Shown here piece after piece: positions 42,823 through 52,469 of a DNA stretch of 64,000 nucleotides. Location: the NCBI GenBank assembly GCA_036269915.1, contig DATBDM010000131.1:5012-69011 (forward strand). Reading direction: 5' to 3'. The position numbers and the translations under genes were made by a program. The stretch's first letter is position 1, and each line of letters starts with the position of its first letter. The notes beneath the pieces were generated by a model. The model saw only the letters and a list, made by a program, of their open reading frames with translations. It searched no databases and was not told the DNA's origin. The stretch comes from DATBDM01 sp036269915 (GTDB taxonomy: Bacteria > Actinomycetota > Thermoleophilia > Solirubrobacterales > Solirubrobacteraceae).

Positions 42823-44571
42823 TCACGCCCAGAGCCGGCGGCCGAGGCCGGAGGCGCGGGCGACCGGGCGCGCGACCGCGGCGCGGATCGCCGCCTCGCC
42901 GCCCACCACGATCAGCTGCTCCCGCGCGCGCGTCACCGCGGTGTAGAGCAGCTCGCGCGTGAGCAGCGGGGAGTCCGGCTCGGGCAGCACGACCGCGGCG
43001 GTGTCGAACTGCGAGCCCTGGCTCTTGTGCACCGTCATCGCGTAGACGGTCTCGACCGCGGCGAGCCGCGACGGGCTGATCTCGGCGACGTCGCCGTGGC
43101 GCTCGAACGCTGCGGTCACGGTCCCGTCGCCGCGCGCGACGACCGCGCCCGTGTCGCCGTTGTAGAGCCGCAGGCCGTAGTCGTTCTCGGTGACGAGCAG
43201 CGGCCGGCCGGGGTACCAGTCGCCGAACGCGCCGAACCCGGGGATCGCGTGCGCGAGCCAGCTCTCGATGCGCTCCGTCCACGCCTGGACGCCGAATGGC
43301 CCGCGCCGGTGAGCGCACAGCACGCGGAAGGCGCCGAGGGCCGCGATCGCGCCCGCGCCGTCGCCCTCCAGCGCGGCCGCGCGGATGCGGCGCGCCGCGG
43401 CGACGACCTGCTCGCGCACGGGCGCCAGGCCGGCGTCCCCGGCCGTGTCGGTGTCGATCCAGGTGATGGCACGGAGCGCGTCGAGGACGGCGTCGGCGTC
43501 GCCGCGGCGGATCGCCTCGGCGACCGTCGCGATGGCGCCGCCGTAGCGGTGCACCCGGTCGAGCACCACGATGCCGCGCTCGGGCGCGGAGCCGCCCGGG
43601 CCGACGATGTCGCCGAGCACCGCGCCGGCCTCGATCGAGGTCAGCTGGCCCGGATCGCCGACCAGGATCAGCCGCGCGTCGGGCCGCACCGCCTCCACGA
43701 GCCTCGCCATCAGCGAGAGCGAGACCATCGAGGTCTCGTCGACGATCACGACGTCGTGCGGGAGCCGGTTGGCGCGGTCGTGGCGGAAGCGGCTGTGGGT
43801 GCCGGGCTGCCAGCCGAGCAGGCGGTGCAACGTCGACGCGTCGAGCGCCAGCAGCCGCTCGCGCACCGCCTCGTCGACGTCGAGCGCCTCCGCCTCGGCG
43901 TGCACGGCCTCCGCGAGCCGGGCGGCCGCCTTGCCGGTCGGCGCGGCGAGCGCGATCAGCGGCGCGCCGCCCGGCTCGAGCAGCAGCGCGACGATGCGCG
44001 CGACCGTCGTCGTCTTGCCCGTGCCGGGCCCGCCCGCGACGACCGCGAAGCGGCGCCGGACCGCGGTCGCCGCGGCGAGCCGCTGGCGCGCGTCGCCGGC
44101 GCCGGCGAACAGCCGGTCGAGCACGGCCTCGCTCGGCTCCGCCCCCGGGGCGGCGGCGAGCGCGCGCAGGTCCTCGGCCAGCCTGCGCTCCTCGCGCCAG
44201 TAGCGGTCGAGGTAGAGCGCGTCCTCGTCGAGCCGCAACGGGCCGCCGAGCAACGGGCTCGCCGCGACGCGCCGGCGCCACTGCGCCGGCTCGGGCCACG
44301 GCAGCCCGGACAGGTCGACCGGGTCGTCGGCGTCGACCGTCGCCGTGTCGCGGATCGTCGCGAGGTCGACGTAGACGTGCCCCAGCCGCGGCGCCCGCAC
44401 CGCGAGCGCGACGGCGAGGGCGACCGAGGGGTCCGTCTCGCCGACCAGCGCGGCGAGCCGGCGCGCGACGTGCACGTCGGCGGGAGCGAGCACGCCCGCG
44501 TCGTTGAACTCGCGCAGCAGCGCGGGCGCGGCGAGCGCGCGGCGCGCGTCGTAGGGGTCGATCGCCGTCAT
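42823..44571 (-). CDS. recD: Exodeoxyribonuclease V subunit alpha (RecD)
   Basis: A 582-residue superfamily 1B helicase, the 5'-3' motor of RecBCD. Walker A is VVAGGPGTGKTTTVARI, Walker B VVIVDETSMVSLSLM, with LVGDPGQLTSIEAGAVLGD, and the C-terminal motifs VYAMTVHKSQGSQFD and LYTAVTRARE. Length matches bacterial RecD. ATG 44569-44571 overlaps the recB stop as ATGA. The frame stays open far upstream through recB, but that stretch is antisense-like shadow reading. Confidence 0.94.
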   Translation of the reverse strand: MTAIDPYDARRALAAPALLREFNDAGVLAPADVHVARRLAALVGETDPSVALAVALAVRAPRLGHVYVDLATIRDTATVDADDPVDLSGLPWPEPAQWRRRVAASPLLGGPLRLDEDALYLDRYWREERRLAEDLRALAAAPGAEPSEAVLDRLFAGAGDARQRLAAATAVRRRFAVVAGGPGTGKTTTVARIVALLLEPGGAPLIALAAPTGKAAARLAEAVHAEAEALDVDEAVRERLLALDASTLHRLLGWQPGTHSRFRHDRANRLPHDVVIVDETSMVSLSLMARLVEAVRPDARLILVGDPGQLTSIEAGAVLGDIVGPGGSAPERGIVVLDRVHRYGGAIATVAEAIRRGDADAVLDALRAITWIDTDTAGDAGLAPVREQVVAAARRIRAAALEGDGAGAIAALGAFRVLCAHRRGPFGVQAWTERIESWLAHAIPGFGAFGDWYPGRPLLVTENDYGLRLYNGDTGAVVARGDGTVTAAFERHGDVAEISPSRLAAVETVYAMTVHKSQGSQFDTAAVVLPEPDSPLLTRELLYTAVTRAREQLIVVGGEAAIRAAVARPVARASGLGRRLWA

Positions 44572-47500
44572 CGCCCGCCTCCGTCGAGCACGTCGCTGAG
44601 CGCGACCACGAGCGCGGCCGGCGGGCGCCAGGCGAACACGCCGCAGGGCACGCCGTCGACCACCGGCGTCGCCGGCCCGGTCATCCCCCGCAGGAACAGG
44701 TAGAGCACGCCGGCGAGGTTGCGCTCGGGGTCGTAGCCCGCGAGCCGCCAGCGCAGGAAGCGGTGCAGCGCGACCGTGTAGAGCAGCGCCTGCAGCGCGT
44801 AGTGCGCGCGCTCCATCTCGGCGGCGAGCACCTCCGGGCGGTGGTGCCAGGCGGTGAGCGGCTCGCCGGGCGGCGCGAGCCGGTTGGTCTTGTAGTCGAC
44901 GACGGCGTAGCGATCGCCCGCACGCGCGACGAGATCGATGCTGCCGGTCACGTAGCCGCGCACGCTGCGCCGCAGCACCGGGTCGGCGAGCCGGTCGGCG
45001 TAGCCCGCGAGCGGATCGTCCGCGGGCAGCTCGGCGCGCAGGACGGCGGCGATCGCGTCGAGCGCGACGCGGCCGGTCGGCCGGTCGCCCCCGGCCAGCG
45101 GGAACTCGAAGTCGAGCTCGTCGAGCCGGTCGCCGCGGACGAGGTCGCGCAGCCGCGCGCCGCCGAGCACTGGGCCGAGCGGCGTCTCGAGCGCCGCGCG
45201 CAGCCCGGCTCTCGTCACGGCCGGATCGCCGATCTCCGCGGGGCGCCGTGCCTGCACCGCGGCCACCCGCTCGGCGAGCTCGGCGTCGAGGTCGCCCGCG
45301 GCGAAGTCCGTCGCCTCGAGCACGCGATGCACGAAGGTGCCGACCTCCGTGCCGACCGGCATGTCGCCGAGCAGCGACGGCGTCGCGCGCAGCGCCTGGT
45401 CGCCCTCGGGCGCGACCGCGACGACCGCGCCGTCCGGCTCGTCCGCGACGACCGCCTCCTCGGGCTCGGACGCGACGCGCGACTCGTACGCGCCCGCGGT
45501 GATGTCGGAGAACGACGTCCGCCGCCAACTCGGGTCGAGGCTGCGGCCGAAGCGCGCGGCGGTCAGCGCCGAGGCATCGCGCAGGCGGCCCGACCATGCG
45601 AGCGGCAGCCCCGGCGCGGCGCGCTCGACGGCGAGGCAGCCCGGGGTGAGCGCGGCGAGTGCCTCGAAGCGCTGGGTCGCCGCGGCGTCCGTCGGGCGCG
45701 TCCGGCCGGCCCACGCCACCGTCCCGTCGTCCTCGCGGGCGAAGACGAGGCGGCCGAGCGCTGAGTGCTGGCTGGTCGCCGACCCGACCCACCAGACGAT
45801 CGCGCGGTGGCGCGCACGGGTCAGCGCGACGTAGGCGAGCCGCAGGTCCTCGCCGCGCTGCTCGACGAGCGCGAGGCGCTTGTGGTCGCGGTAGTCCGCA
45901 CCGTCGAGCCCGACGTCGAGCACGCGGCGCTCGCCCTGCGCCGGGTCGTGGAAGGCGACCGGGACGGCCTCCTCGGTGATCCACGTCGGCTCCCACAGGT
46001 CGGGGCAGTAGACGACCGGGAACTCGAGCCCCTTGCTGCGGTGGATCGTCAGCACCTGCACGGCCTCGGCGTCGGACTCGAGGCGGCGCGAGCGGTCCTC
46101 GTCGCCGGTGTCCTGCGCGGCCTCCGCGATCCGCCGCCGCAGCCAGCCGGTCAGCGCGGTCGGGCCGAGCTGCTCGCTGACCGCCGCGGCGTGCAGCAGC
46201 TGGGCGACGTGGCGCAGGTCGGTGAGCCGCCGCTCCCCGTCGGCGCCGGACAGCACCCGCTCGGGGAGACCCTCGACGAGCGAGATCGTCTCGGCCAGCG
46301 ACGCGACGCCCTGGACGCGCAGCGCCCGCGCCCAGCCGTGCAGGCGCCGGTGGACCTCCTCCCACGCGCCCTCGTCCGCGGTCGCGACCCGCTCGGGCGT
46401 CCAGCCGAGGAACGGGGTCAGCGCGGCGCCGCGCGCCCGGCGGTCGTCGGTCGGGCGCTCGACCGCCTCGAGCAGTCGCAGCCACTCGAGCGCCGAGCGG
46501 GTGCCGAACACGCTCCCCGCCCCGTTGATCACCGCGGGGACGCGGACGGCGTCGAGCGCGTCCCGGACCTGCGCGGCGTTGCGGTTGGTGCGCACGAGCA
46601 CCGCGACGTCGCCGGGCCGGATCGCCGTGCCGTCGGGCAGCGTGGCGCCCGAGGCGAGCAGCGCGACGAGGTCGGCGGCGAGGTCGCGGGCGACGAACTC
46701 GCGCGCGGCGGGCGCGCTCGCGTAGCCGCCCGGCGTGCGGCGCACGTCCTCGCGGTCGAGCACGCGAACGCGCAGGGGCGCGCCGGGGAGCTCGGCGCGG
46801 CGCCGGCCGGCGGCTGCGCGCACCGTGCGGTAGACGATCCCCTCGTGGCCGAGCCGCGCGCCGCCGAACAGCGCGTCGTAGGCGTCGAGCAGCCCCTGGT
46901 CGCTGCGCCAGTTGACGTCGAGCGTCGCCTGCGCGCCGGCGTCGCGCGCGGCCTCCAGGTAGGCGTAGACGTCGGCGCCGCGGAACGCGTAGATCGCCTG
47001 CTTCGGATCCCCGATGAGCACGAGCGTCGAGCCGCCGAACGCGCGGCGCATGATGTTCCACTGCACCGGGTCGGTGTCCTGGAACTCGTCGACGAGCACG
47101 ACGTGCCAGCGGGCCCGCAGCCGCCGGGCGATCGCGTCGCCGCCGGGGCTGGAGAGGATCCCGTCGAGCCGGGTGAGCAGGTCGTCGTAGGTCAGGACGC
47201 CCATGCGCCGCTTGCGCCGCTCGAGCTCCTGCCGGACGGCGCCGGCGAGCCGCGCGCGCATGCCGGGCGTGCCGCCCGCGCCGGCCGGCTCGATCGGCGC
47301 GGCCGGGTTGGCGACCGCGAGCGCCGCGATCCGCCCGGCCTCCGCGCGTGTGAACGCGGGCGTCCCCTCTGCGTGGAAGCGGCGCACGTAGAGGTCGTCG
47401 ACGACCTCCTCGACGAGGTCCTCGACGTCCTCCAGGAACGTCCCGTCGCCGTCCGCGTCGCCCGCCAGCCCGAGCCCGCCGAGCACCTCCTGGCAGAAGC

Positions 47501-47876
47501 CGTGGGTGGTGGCGATCGTGCCCGCGTCGAAGTCCGCCAGCGCGCCAGCGAGGCGCGCGCGGCGCATCTCGACCTGCTCGCGCGCGCCCTCGGCGAGCAG
47601 CCGGACGACCTCGTCCTCGTCGTCGAGCGGCTTCCCGGCGAGATGACGGCCGAGCGCCTGCTCGGCGCCGATCAGCCGCTCGCGGACGCGCTCGCGCAGC
47701 TCGCCGGTCGCCATCCGCGTGAAGGTGACGAGCAGGAGCTTGTCGAGCGTCGTCCCCTCGGCGACGTAGCGCGCCGCGAGCGCCGCGATCGTGTACGTCT
47801 TGCCCGTGCCCGCGCTCGCCTCGAGCACGGTGACGCCGGTCGGGAGCGGCCCGCGGACGTCGAACGGCGCGGTCAT
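44568..47876 (-). CDS. recB: Exodeoxyribonuclease V subunit beta (RecB)
   Basis: A 1102-residue UvrD-type helicase-nuclease, 3'-5' motor and nuclease of RecBCD. Walker A is LEASAGTGKTYTIAALA, then VTFTRMATGELRERV, VLVDEFQDTDPVQW, LIGDPKQAIYAFRGAD, VLTIHRSKGLEFPVVY and AYVALTRARH. The C-terminal nuclease core GSIDLVARAGDRYAVVDYKTN is intact, so DNA cleavage should be possible. ATG 47874-47876 overlaps the recC stop by 4 bp. It acts in double-strand break repair and degradation of linear DNA. Confidence 0.95.
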   Translation of the reverse strand: MTAPFDVRGPLPTGVTVLEASAGTGKTYTIAALAARYVAEGTTLDKLLLVTFTRMATGELRERVRERLIGAEQALGRHLAGKPLDDEDEVVRLLAEGAREQVEMRRARLAGALADFDAGTIATTHGFCQEVLGGLGLAGDADGDGTFLEDVEDLVEEVVDDLYVRRFHAEGTPAFTRAEAGRIAALAVANPAAPIEPAGAGGTPGMRARLAGAVRQELERRKRRMGVLTYDDLLTRLDGILSSPGGDAIARRLRARWHVVLVDEFQDTDPVQWNIMRRAFGGSTLVLIGDPKQAIYAFRGADVYAYLEAARDAGAQATLDVNWRSDQGLLDAYDALFGGARLGHEGIVYRTVRAAAGRRRAELPGAPLRVRVLDREDVRRTPGGYASAPAAREFVARDLAADLVALLASGATLPDGTAIRPGDVAVLVRTNRNAAQVRDALDAVRVPAVINGAGSVFGTRSALEWLRLLEAVERPTDDRRARGAALTPFLGWTPERVATADEGAWEEVHRRLHGWARALRVQGVASLAETISLVEGLPERVLSGADGERRLTDLRHVAQLLHAAAVSEQLGPTALTGWLRRRIAEAAQDTGDEDRSRRLESDAEAVQVLTIHRSKGLEFPVVYCPDLWEPTWITEEAVPVAFHDPAQGERRVLDVGLDGADYRDHKRLALVEQRGEDLRLAYVALTRARHRAIVWWVGSATSQHSALGRLVFAREDDGTVAWAGRTRPTDAAATQRFEALAALTPGCLAVERAAPGLPLAWSGRLRDASALTAARFGRSLDPSWRRTSFSDITAGAYESRVASEPEEAVVADEPDGAVVAVAPEGDQALRATPSLLGDMPVGTEVGTFVHRVLEATDFAAGDLDAELAERVAAVQARRPAEIGDPAVTRAGLRAALETPLGPVLGGARLRDLVRGDRLDELDFEFPLAGGDRPTGRVALDAIAAVLRAELPADDPLAGYADRLADPVLRRSVRGYVTGSIDLVARAGDRYAVVDYKTNRLAPPGEPLTAWHHRPEVLAAEMERAHYALQALLYTVALHRFLRWRLAGYDPERNLAGVLYLFLRGMTGPATPVVDGVPCGVFAWRPPAALVVALSDVLDGGGR

Positions 47877-50800
47877 CGCTCCTGCACCTCCTCGACGCCG
47901 AGCAGCCCGTCCCACAGGCGGCGTGCCCAGCGGCCGAAGCGGCGCGGCTCGGCCGGATCCCAGAACGCGCCCTGCTCGTCCGCACGGGCCGGCGCGTCGA
48001 GCAGCTCCTCGATGGTGCGCACGCCGTCGAAGGCGAGCACGTGCTCGGGCTCGGCGTCCTCGCGCGGGAACGACCAGGCCGACTCCCATTCGCGCTTGGC
48101 GGCGGCAAGCGGATCGCGGCCGCCACGCGCGGCACGGGCGTAGGCGGCCGAGGCGAGGCACGCGAGCGGCGGCGGCTCGCGCAGACCGCGATCGCGCAGG
48201 TCGGCGAGCACCTCCAGGTGGTCGAGCGCGAGCTCGCGGCGGGCGGCCGGATCGGCGTCGAGCAGCGGGATGCGCGCGACGGTCACCAGCGCGTCCGAGC
48301 CCGAGGGCGCGCGCCCGACGGTCAGCGCCTCGAACGGGCGCTCGGGATGCGCCGCCGTGAGCGCGAGCAGCCGGACCCACGCGGCGATCCGGTGGCGCGC
48401 GCTGACGCGCGAGTAGACGACCGTCCGCAGCACGTCACCGACAAGCCCGGGCACGGTGCCGCTGAGGACGCGCCCGTCGCGCAGCGTGAGCTTGACGTCG
48501 AGCGAGCGCGTCTCGCCCTCGGGCACGTGGCCCATGATCTCGGTGACCGCAGGCCACACGCCGTCGATCGCCGGCCGTCCGAGCACACCCGGCGGCAGCG
48601 TCCCGCGCGCGATCTCCGCCAGCGCCGCCTCGCGCTCGCCCGCGCCGGCGAGCCGCGCGCGCAGCAGCCGGTCGCCGACCTGCCAGCGCTCGAGCCCGTC
48701 GAGCTCGACCGCCATCGCGTCGTCGAGCTCGTCCGAGTAGTCCGCGACGGAGACGCCGAGCCGCTGGCGCAGAAACGCGCGCACGGGTCGCTCGACGAAG
48801 CGGACGAGATCGTCGAGCTCGATCAGCGGGCTGTCGAGCGGCGGCAGCGGCGCGGCCAGGAACGCGCGCGCGGCCGGCCGCTCGTCGGCGAGCGCCTGCG
48901 CCCCGCGCAGCGCCGTCCGATCGAAGCTCCACACCTCGCCGGGCACCAGCGCTCCGGGTTCGAAGTTGCGCGCGTCGAACGGCTGCAGCGGGTGGCGGAC
49001 GACGACGTCGGCGCCCGTCACGGTGCGCTCGATCGTGTCGAGCAACTCGCCGACCGGGACGGCCGGCGGCCGTGGCAGGTTGGTGCGCTCGTCGTTGCCC
49101 TCGTAGGTGATCAGCAGCCGGTCGGTCGCGGCCATCAGCGCGTCGAGCAGCTGCTGGCGGTCCTCGGTGCGGGCGTCGCGCTCGCCGACGTGCTGGTCGG
49201 CCAGCATCAGGTCGTCGCCGTCGCGCGGCGCCTTGCGCGGGAAGACGCCGTCGTCGAGCCCGAGCTGGCAGACGACGCGATGCGGAACCGAGCGCATCGG
49301 CACGAGCGTGCAGATGGTCAGATGGCCGGTGCGGAAGTTCGCGCGGGTGGGGCGCCCGCGCAGCCGGTCGCCGAGCAGCGCGCGCAGCTCGGCCAGCGTC
49401 AGGGCGACGTCATGCCCCGCGGCCTCGGCGACCACGTCGTCGAGCAGCCGCTGCAGCTCTGCCCGCTGCCACGCGTCGCGCGGCGTGGTCGCGGCGAGTG
49501 CGTCCGCGGCGTCGCCGATCGCCTGCGCCCAGGCGTCGACGGGCTGGGCGCCGGCGAGCCGGTCGAGGCTCGCCTGCAGCCGGTCGACGAGCTCGGCGAC
49601 GCGGCCGGCGAGGTCGATCGCGCCGCTGTCGACGTCGTCGAGCGGGAGCACGCCGGCGACGAGCCGCTGCTCGTCCTCGGTCATCGTCACACCGAGCAGC
49701 AGGCGGTCGAGGCCGAAGCGCCACGTGCCGGTCGGCACGGCGTCGAGCTTGAACGGCGCGCGATGCGGCGCGTCGAGCCCCCAGCGGATTCCGCTCGCGC
49801 GCACCCACTGCTCGAGGCGCGCGAGGTCGTCGTCGTCGAGCCCGAAGCGCCTGCGCACGGGCTCGCGGTCGGCGAGGTCGACGACCTGCGAGGCGGTCAG
49901 CCGCTCGTCGGCGAGCTCGATCAGCCGGGCGACGACGCCCAGCAGCGGGTTGGTCTGGCGCAGCGAGCGGTCGGCGAGCCGCACGCGCAGGTCGGGCGGG
50001 CGCAGCTCGGGCGGCAGCGCCTCGACCTCGTCGTCGTCGGGCGCGATCTCCCCGGCGCCGAACGTCGCCTGGATCAGCGGCGCGAACGACTCGATGTCCG
50101 GGCACATGACGATCACGTCGCGCGGCTCGAGCGTCGGGTCGTCCTCGAGCAGGTGCAGGATCGCGTCGCGCAGCACCTCGACCTGGCGTGCCCGGCCGTG
50201 GCAGGCGTGGACCTGGACGGTGCGGTCGGCCGGGTCCAGCGCTGGGCGCCGGTCGGGCGCCGGCGCCGGGCGGTCCTCGCGGACGGCGGCCTGCAGGCGG
50301 GAGAGCAGCGTGTCGCGCCCGGTCGCGGCGACGGGATGGTGGTGGTCGCGATGCGCGCTCGCGTGCTCGAGCACGAGCTGGAGCTCGCGGACGTCGTGAC
50401 CCCAGGAGGCGAGCAGGCCGTTACGGGCGATCGACTTCGTCGGATCCGTCTCGCGGCGGGTCACGTCGTGTCCGGCGACCTGCTCCCACAGCGCGGGCGA
50501 CGGATGCAGGACGAGCAGGTGGACGTCGCGGTGGGCGGCGAGCGCGTCGAGGACCGCCAGATGGCCGGCGGGCAGCCGGGTGAGGCCGAAGAGGGCGATC
50601 CGCGCGGGGAGGTCGACGAGGCCGGGCTGCTCCCGCAACCGCCCGCACGCGCCCTCGATCCGCTCCGCCGGCCCGGGCACGGGGATCCGGTCGCGCAGCC
50701 GGCGCCAGAGCTCGGCCTGCCAGGCGGCGTCGTCCGCGATCCCGCCGTCGTCGCCGCGCGCCCACGCGCGCACGAGCTCGGGCCGGTGCAGCGCGTAGCG

Positions 50801-51235
50801 GTCGAAGAGGTCGGCGAGGTGGCGCATCGCGGCGTACCGGCGCGCGGCGCGGTCGCCGTCGCTCCCGCCGAGGTGCTCGCCGAGCGCGCGCAGCCACGGC
50901 TCGCCGCGCGCCTCGTCCACGATCTCCAGCAGCGGCCAGACGGCGCGCTCGGGCAGCCACGGGTCCGCGTCGGGATCGATGCCCGACATGGCGGCGACGG
51001 CGTCGCCGACCAGCCGCCGCGGCGTCGGGAACTCCACGCGGGCGCAGATGCCGTCGGCGCGCCCCGGCTGGGCGCCGAGGCCCGAGGACAGGCGCTGCGT
51101 CAGCCAGCGCTCCATCCCGCGGGTCGGGACCGCGACGACCTCGGCGGCGAAGGGATCGCCGAGCGGCACGGCGAGCAGGTCGCCGAGCGCGCTCACCAGG
51201 CCGTCCGCCCGTTCGGCTCGATGGATGTGCAGCAC
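47873..51235 (-). CDS. recC: Exodeoxyribonuclease V subunit gamma (RecC)
   Basis: A 1120-residue RecC subunit, the inactive helicase-nuclease fold that splits strands and reads Chi-like sites. Typical stretches are EVVAVPTRGMERWLTQRLS near residue 40, PRDVIVMCPDIESFAPLI, VRLADRSLRQTNPLLGVVARLIELADER, MRSVPHRVVCQLGLDDGVFPR and DRLLITYEGNDERTN. GTG 51233-51235 is the start. It lies 38 bp downstream of the RNase HI gene on the same strand and leads a recC-recB-recD order with 4-bp overlaps. Confidence 0.93.
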   Translation of the reverse strand: MLHIHRAERADGLVSALGDLLAVPLGDPFAAEVVAVPTRGMERWLTQRLSSGLGAQPGRADGICARVEFPTPRRLVGDAVAAMSGIDPDADPWLPERAVWPLLEIVDEARGEPWLRALGEHLGGSDGDRAARRYAAMRHLADLFDRYALHRPELVRAWARGDDGGIADDAAWQAELWRRLRDRIPVPGPAERIEGACGRLREQPGLVDLPARIALFGLTRLPAGHLAVLDALAAHRDVHLLVLHPSPALWEQVAGHDVTRRETDPTKSIARNGLLASWGHDVRELQLVLEHASAHRDHHHPVAATGRDTLLSRLQAAVREDRPAPAPDRRPALDPADRTVQVHACHGRARQVEVLRDAILHLLEDDPTLEPRDVIVMCPDIESFAPLIQATFGAGEIAPDDDEVEALPPELRPPDLRVRLADRSLRQTNPLLGVVARLIELADERLTASQVVDLADREPVRRRFGLDDDDLARLEQWVRASGIRWGLDAPHRAPFKLDAVPTGTWRFGLDRLLLGVTMTEDEQRLVAGVLPLDDVDSGAIDLAGRVAELVDRLQASLDRLAGAQPVDAWAQAIGDAADALAATTPRDAWQRAELQRLLDDVVAEAAGHDVALTLAELRALLGDRLRGRPTRANFRTGHLTICTLVPMRSVPHRVVCQLGLDDGVFPRKAPRDGDDLMLADQHVGERDARTEDRQQLLDALMAATDRLLITYEGNDERTNLPRPPAVPVGELLDTIERTVTGADVVVRHPLQPFDARNFEPGALVPGEVWSFDRTALRGAQALADERPAARAFLAAPLPPLDSPLIELDDLVRFVERPVRAFLRQRLGVSVADYSDELDDAMAVELDGLERWQVGDRLLRARLAGAGEREAALAEIARGTLPPGVLGRPAIDGVWPAVTEIMGHVPEGETRSLDVKLTLRDGRVLSGTVPGLVGDVLRTVVYSRVSARHRIAAWVRLLALTAAHPERPFEALTVGRAPSGSDALVTVARIPLLDADPAARRELALDHLEVLADLRDRGLREPPPLACLASAAYARAARGGRDPLAAAKREWESAWSFPREDAEPEHVLAFDGVRTIEELLDAPARADEQGAFWDPAEPRRFGRWARRLWDGLLGVEEVQER

Positions 51236-51273
51236 GGCTCAGATCACCGTACGAAGCGCGGCGGACGCGCGCC

Positions 51274-51792
51274 TCACCACAGCAGCGCGCGCACGAGGGC
51301 GTCGGCGGCCTCGTTCTCCGCGCGCGGGTGCCAGCGCCACGTGACGCGGGCGAACCGGGCCGCCGCCGCGCGCACCGCGGCGGCGGGCTCGCCGTTGCCG
51401 CGCTCGATCGCCTCGACGGCCAGCCGCGAGTCGCTGCACACCTCCACGGCGGCGATGCCATGGGCGATCGCGATCTCGAGTCCGAGCAGGATCGCCTCGT
51501 ACTCGGCCTGCGCCGTGGTCGCCCGCCCGATCGGCCGGGCGCGCGCCTCGAGCTCCTCGCCGGCGGGCGCGAGCAGCACGGCGGCGACGGCCGCCGGCCC
51601 GGGATTGCCGCGCGAGCCGCCGTCGCAGAGGACGCGGTGGGTGTTGGCGGGCCGCGGCCCCGGCCGCGGAACCTGTGCCGCGCGCCGGGACGCGTGGGCG
51701 AGCTGCCGCCGCTCGCCGTCGCGCAGCGTGCCGCCGGGCCGCCGTGGAGCTCCGTCGCCTGGACATGCGACGAGTGTCGCCGATCGGCGCAT
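51274..51792 (-). CDS. Ribonuclease HI family protein
   Basis: A 172-residue protein with a compact RNase H domain in its last about 120 residues. Catalytic positions are the Asp in LCDGGSRGNPG, Glu in AQAEYEAILLGLE, Asp in VCSDSRL and Asp in NEAADALV. It is the short plant/archaeal-like type without the basic protrusion. The first about 50 residues are low-complexity and Arg/Pro-rich, so the true start may be internal, although no good ATG or GTG lies closer. ATG 51792 is only 10 bp from the divergent cupin gene start. It removes RNA from RNA-DNA hybrids and probably leads the repair operon. Confidence 0.86.
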   Translation of the reverse strand: MRRSATLVACPGDGAPRRPGGTLRDGERRQLAHASRRAAQVPRPGPRPANTHRVLCDGGSRGNPGPAAVAAVLLAPAGEELEARARPIGRATTAQAEYEAILLGLEIAIAHGIAAVEVCSDSRLAVEAIERGNGEPAAAVRAAAARFARVTWRWHPRAENEAADALVRALLW

Positions 51793-51802
51793 ACTTCGCC
51801 CC

Positions 51803-52396
51803 ATGGCCGCCGACGAGTACCTGCTCGACACCGCGACCGTCCGGGAGTTCGTCGCGGACGCGCGTGCCGCGATCGATCGAGCCGCGTCGCCCGCCGACGC
51901 GTGCGAGCGGATCCGGCCACGGTTCGCGCAGTTGCTCGCCGATCCCGGCTGGCTGCCCGAGTCCTTCCAGGCGCCGAACCCCGAGTCGGGCATGGGCGGG
52001 GGGATCGGGCAGTGGCTGCTGTTCCGCGCCGGCGACCGCTCGCTGACCCTCTTCGCCCTCGTCGTCCCCGCCGGGTCGGCGACGCCGATCCACGATCACC
52101 TCGCCTGGGGACTCGTCGGGCTCTACCGCGGCACGCAGGACGAGGAGGTGTTCGCCGAGCACGACGGCCGGGCGGAGCCGTCGGAGCGCCGCGCGCTCGC
52201 CACCGGCGACTTCTACACGCTGCTCCCGCCGCGCGACGACATCCACCGCGTGCGCACGACCTCCCCCGGGGCGTCGGTCTCGGTCCACCTGCTGACCAAC
52301 GACACCGGCTGCGTCTGGCGCCACGCCTACGACGAGCGCTCTGGCGCGCCCGAGCCGTTCCGCTCGGGTTATGTGAACGTCCCCTGCGAGGACTGA
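51803..52396 (+). CDS. Cupin, cysteine-dioxygenase-like metal enzyme
   Basis: A 197-residue double-stranded beta-helix protein like the cysteine dioxygenase/COG5553 group. The iron-binding motif is TPIHDHLAWGLVGLYRG, with a third His expected in ALATGDFYTLLPPRDDIHRV. The C-terminal strand VHLLTNDTGCVWRHAYD follows. ATG 51803 is the start. Homologues oxidise thiols such as cysteine or 3-mercaptopropionate; the substrate here is not determined. Confidence 0.8.
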   Translation: MAADEYLLDTATVREFVADARAAIDRAASPADACERIRPRFAQLLADPGWLPESFQAPNPESGMGGGIGQWLLFRAGDRSLTLFALVVPAGSATPIHDHLAWGLVGLYRGTQDEEVFAEHDGRAEPSERRALATGDFYTLLPPRDDIHRVRTTSPGASVSVHLLTNDTGCVWRHAYDERSGAPEPFRSGYVNVPCED

Positions 52397-52469
52397 ACCT
52401 CCCGCGCGCGCGGCGCGTATGCCCGGAGGCCGCGGCCGCACCCTGGCCGCCGAACCGAGGAGGTTCCCC

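Noticed and set aside
44572..48135. Upstream extension of the recD frame across recB
   Set aside because: The extension is the +1 shadow of recB. recD begins at the ATG that overlaps the recB stop.
48041..51802. A 1451-residue plus-strand open frame opposite recC and RNase HI
   Set aside because: It is rich in Arg, Gly and Ala repeats, has no family motif and lies antisense to recC, whose protein is well conserved. Only its last part (51803-52396) is a real gene, the cupin protein.
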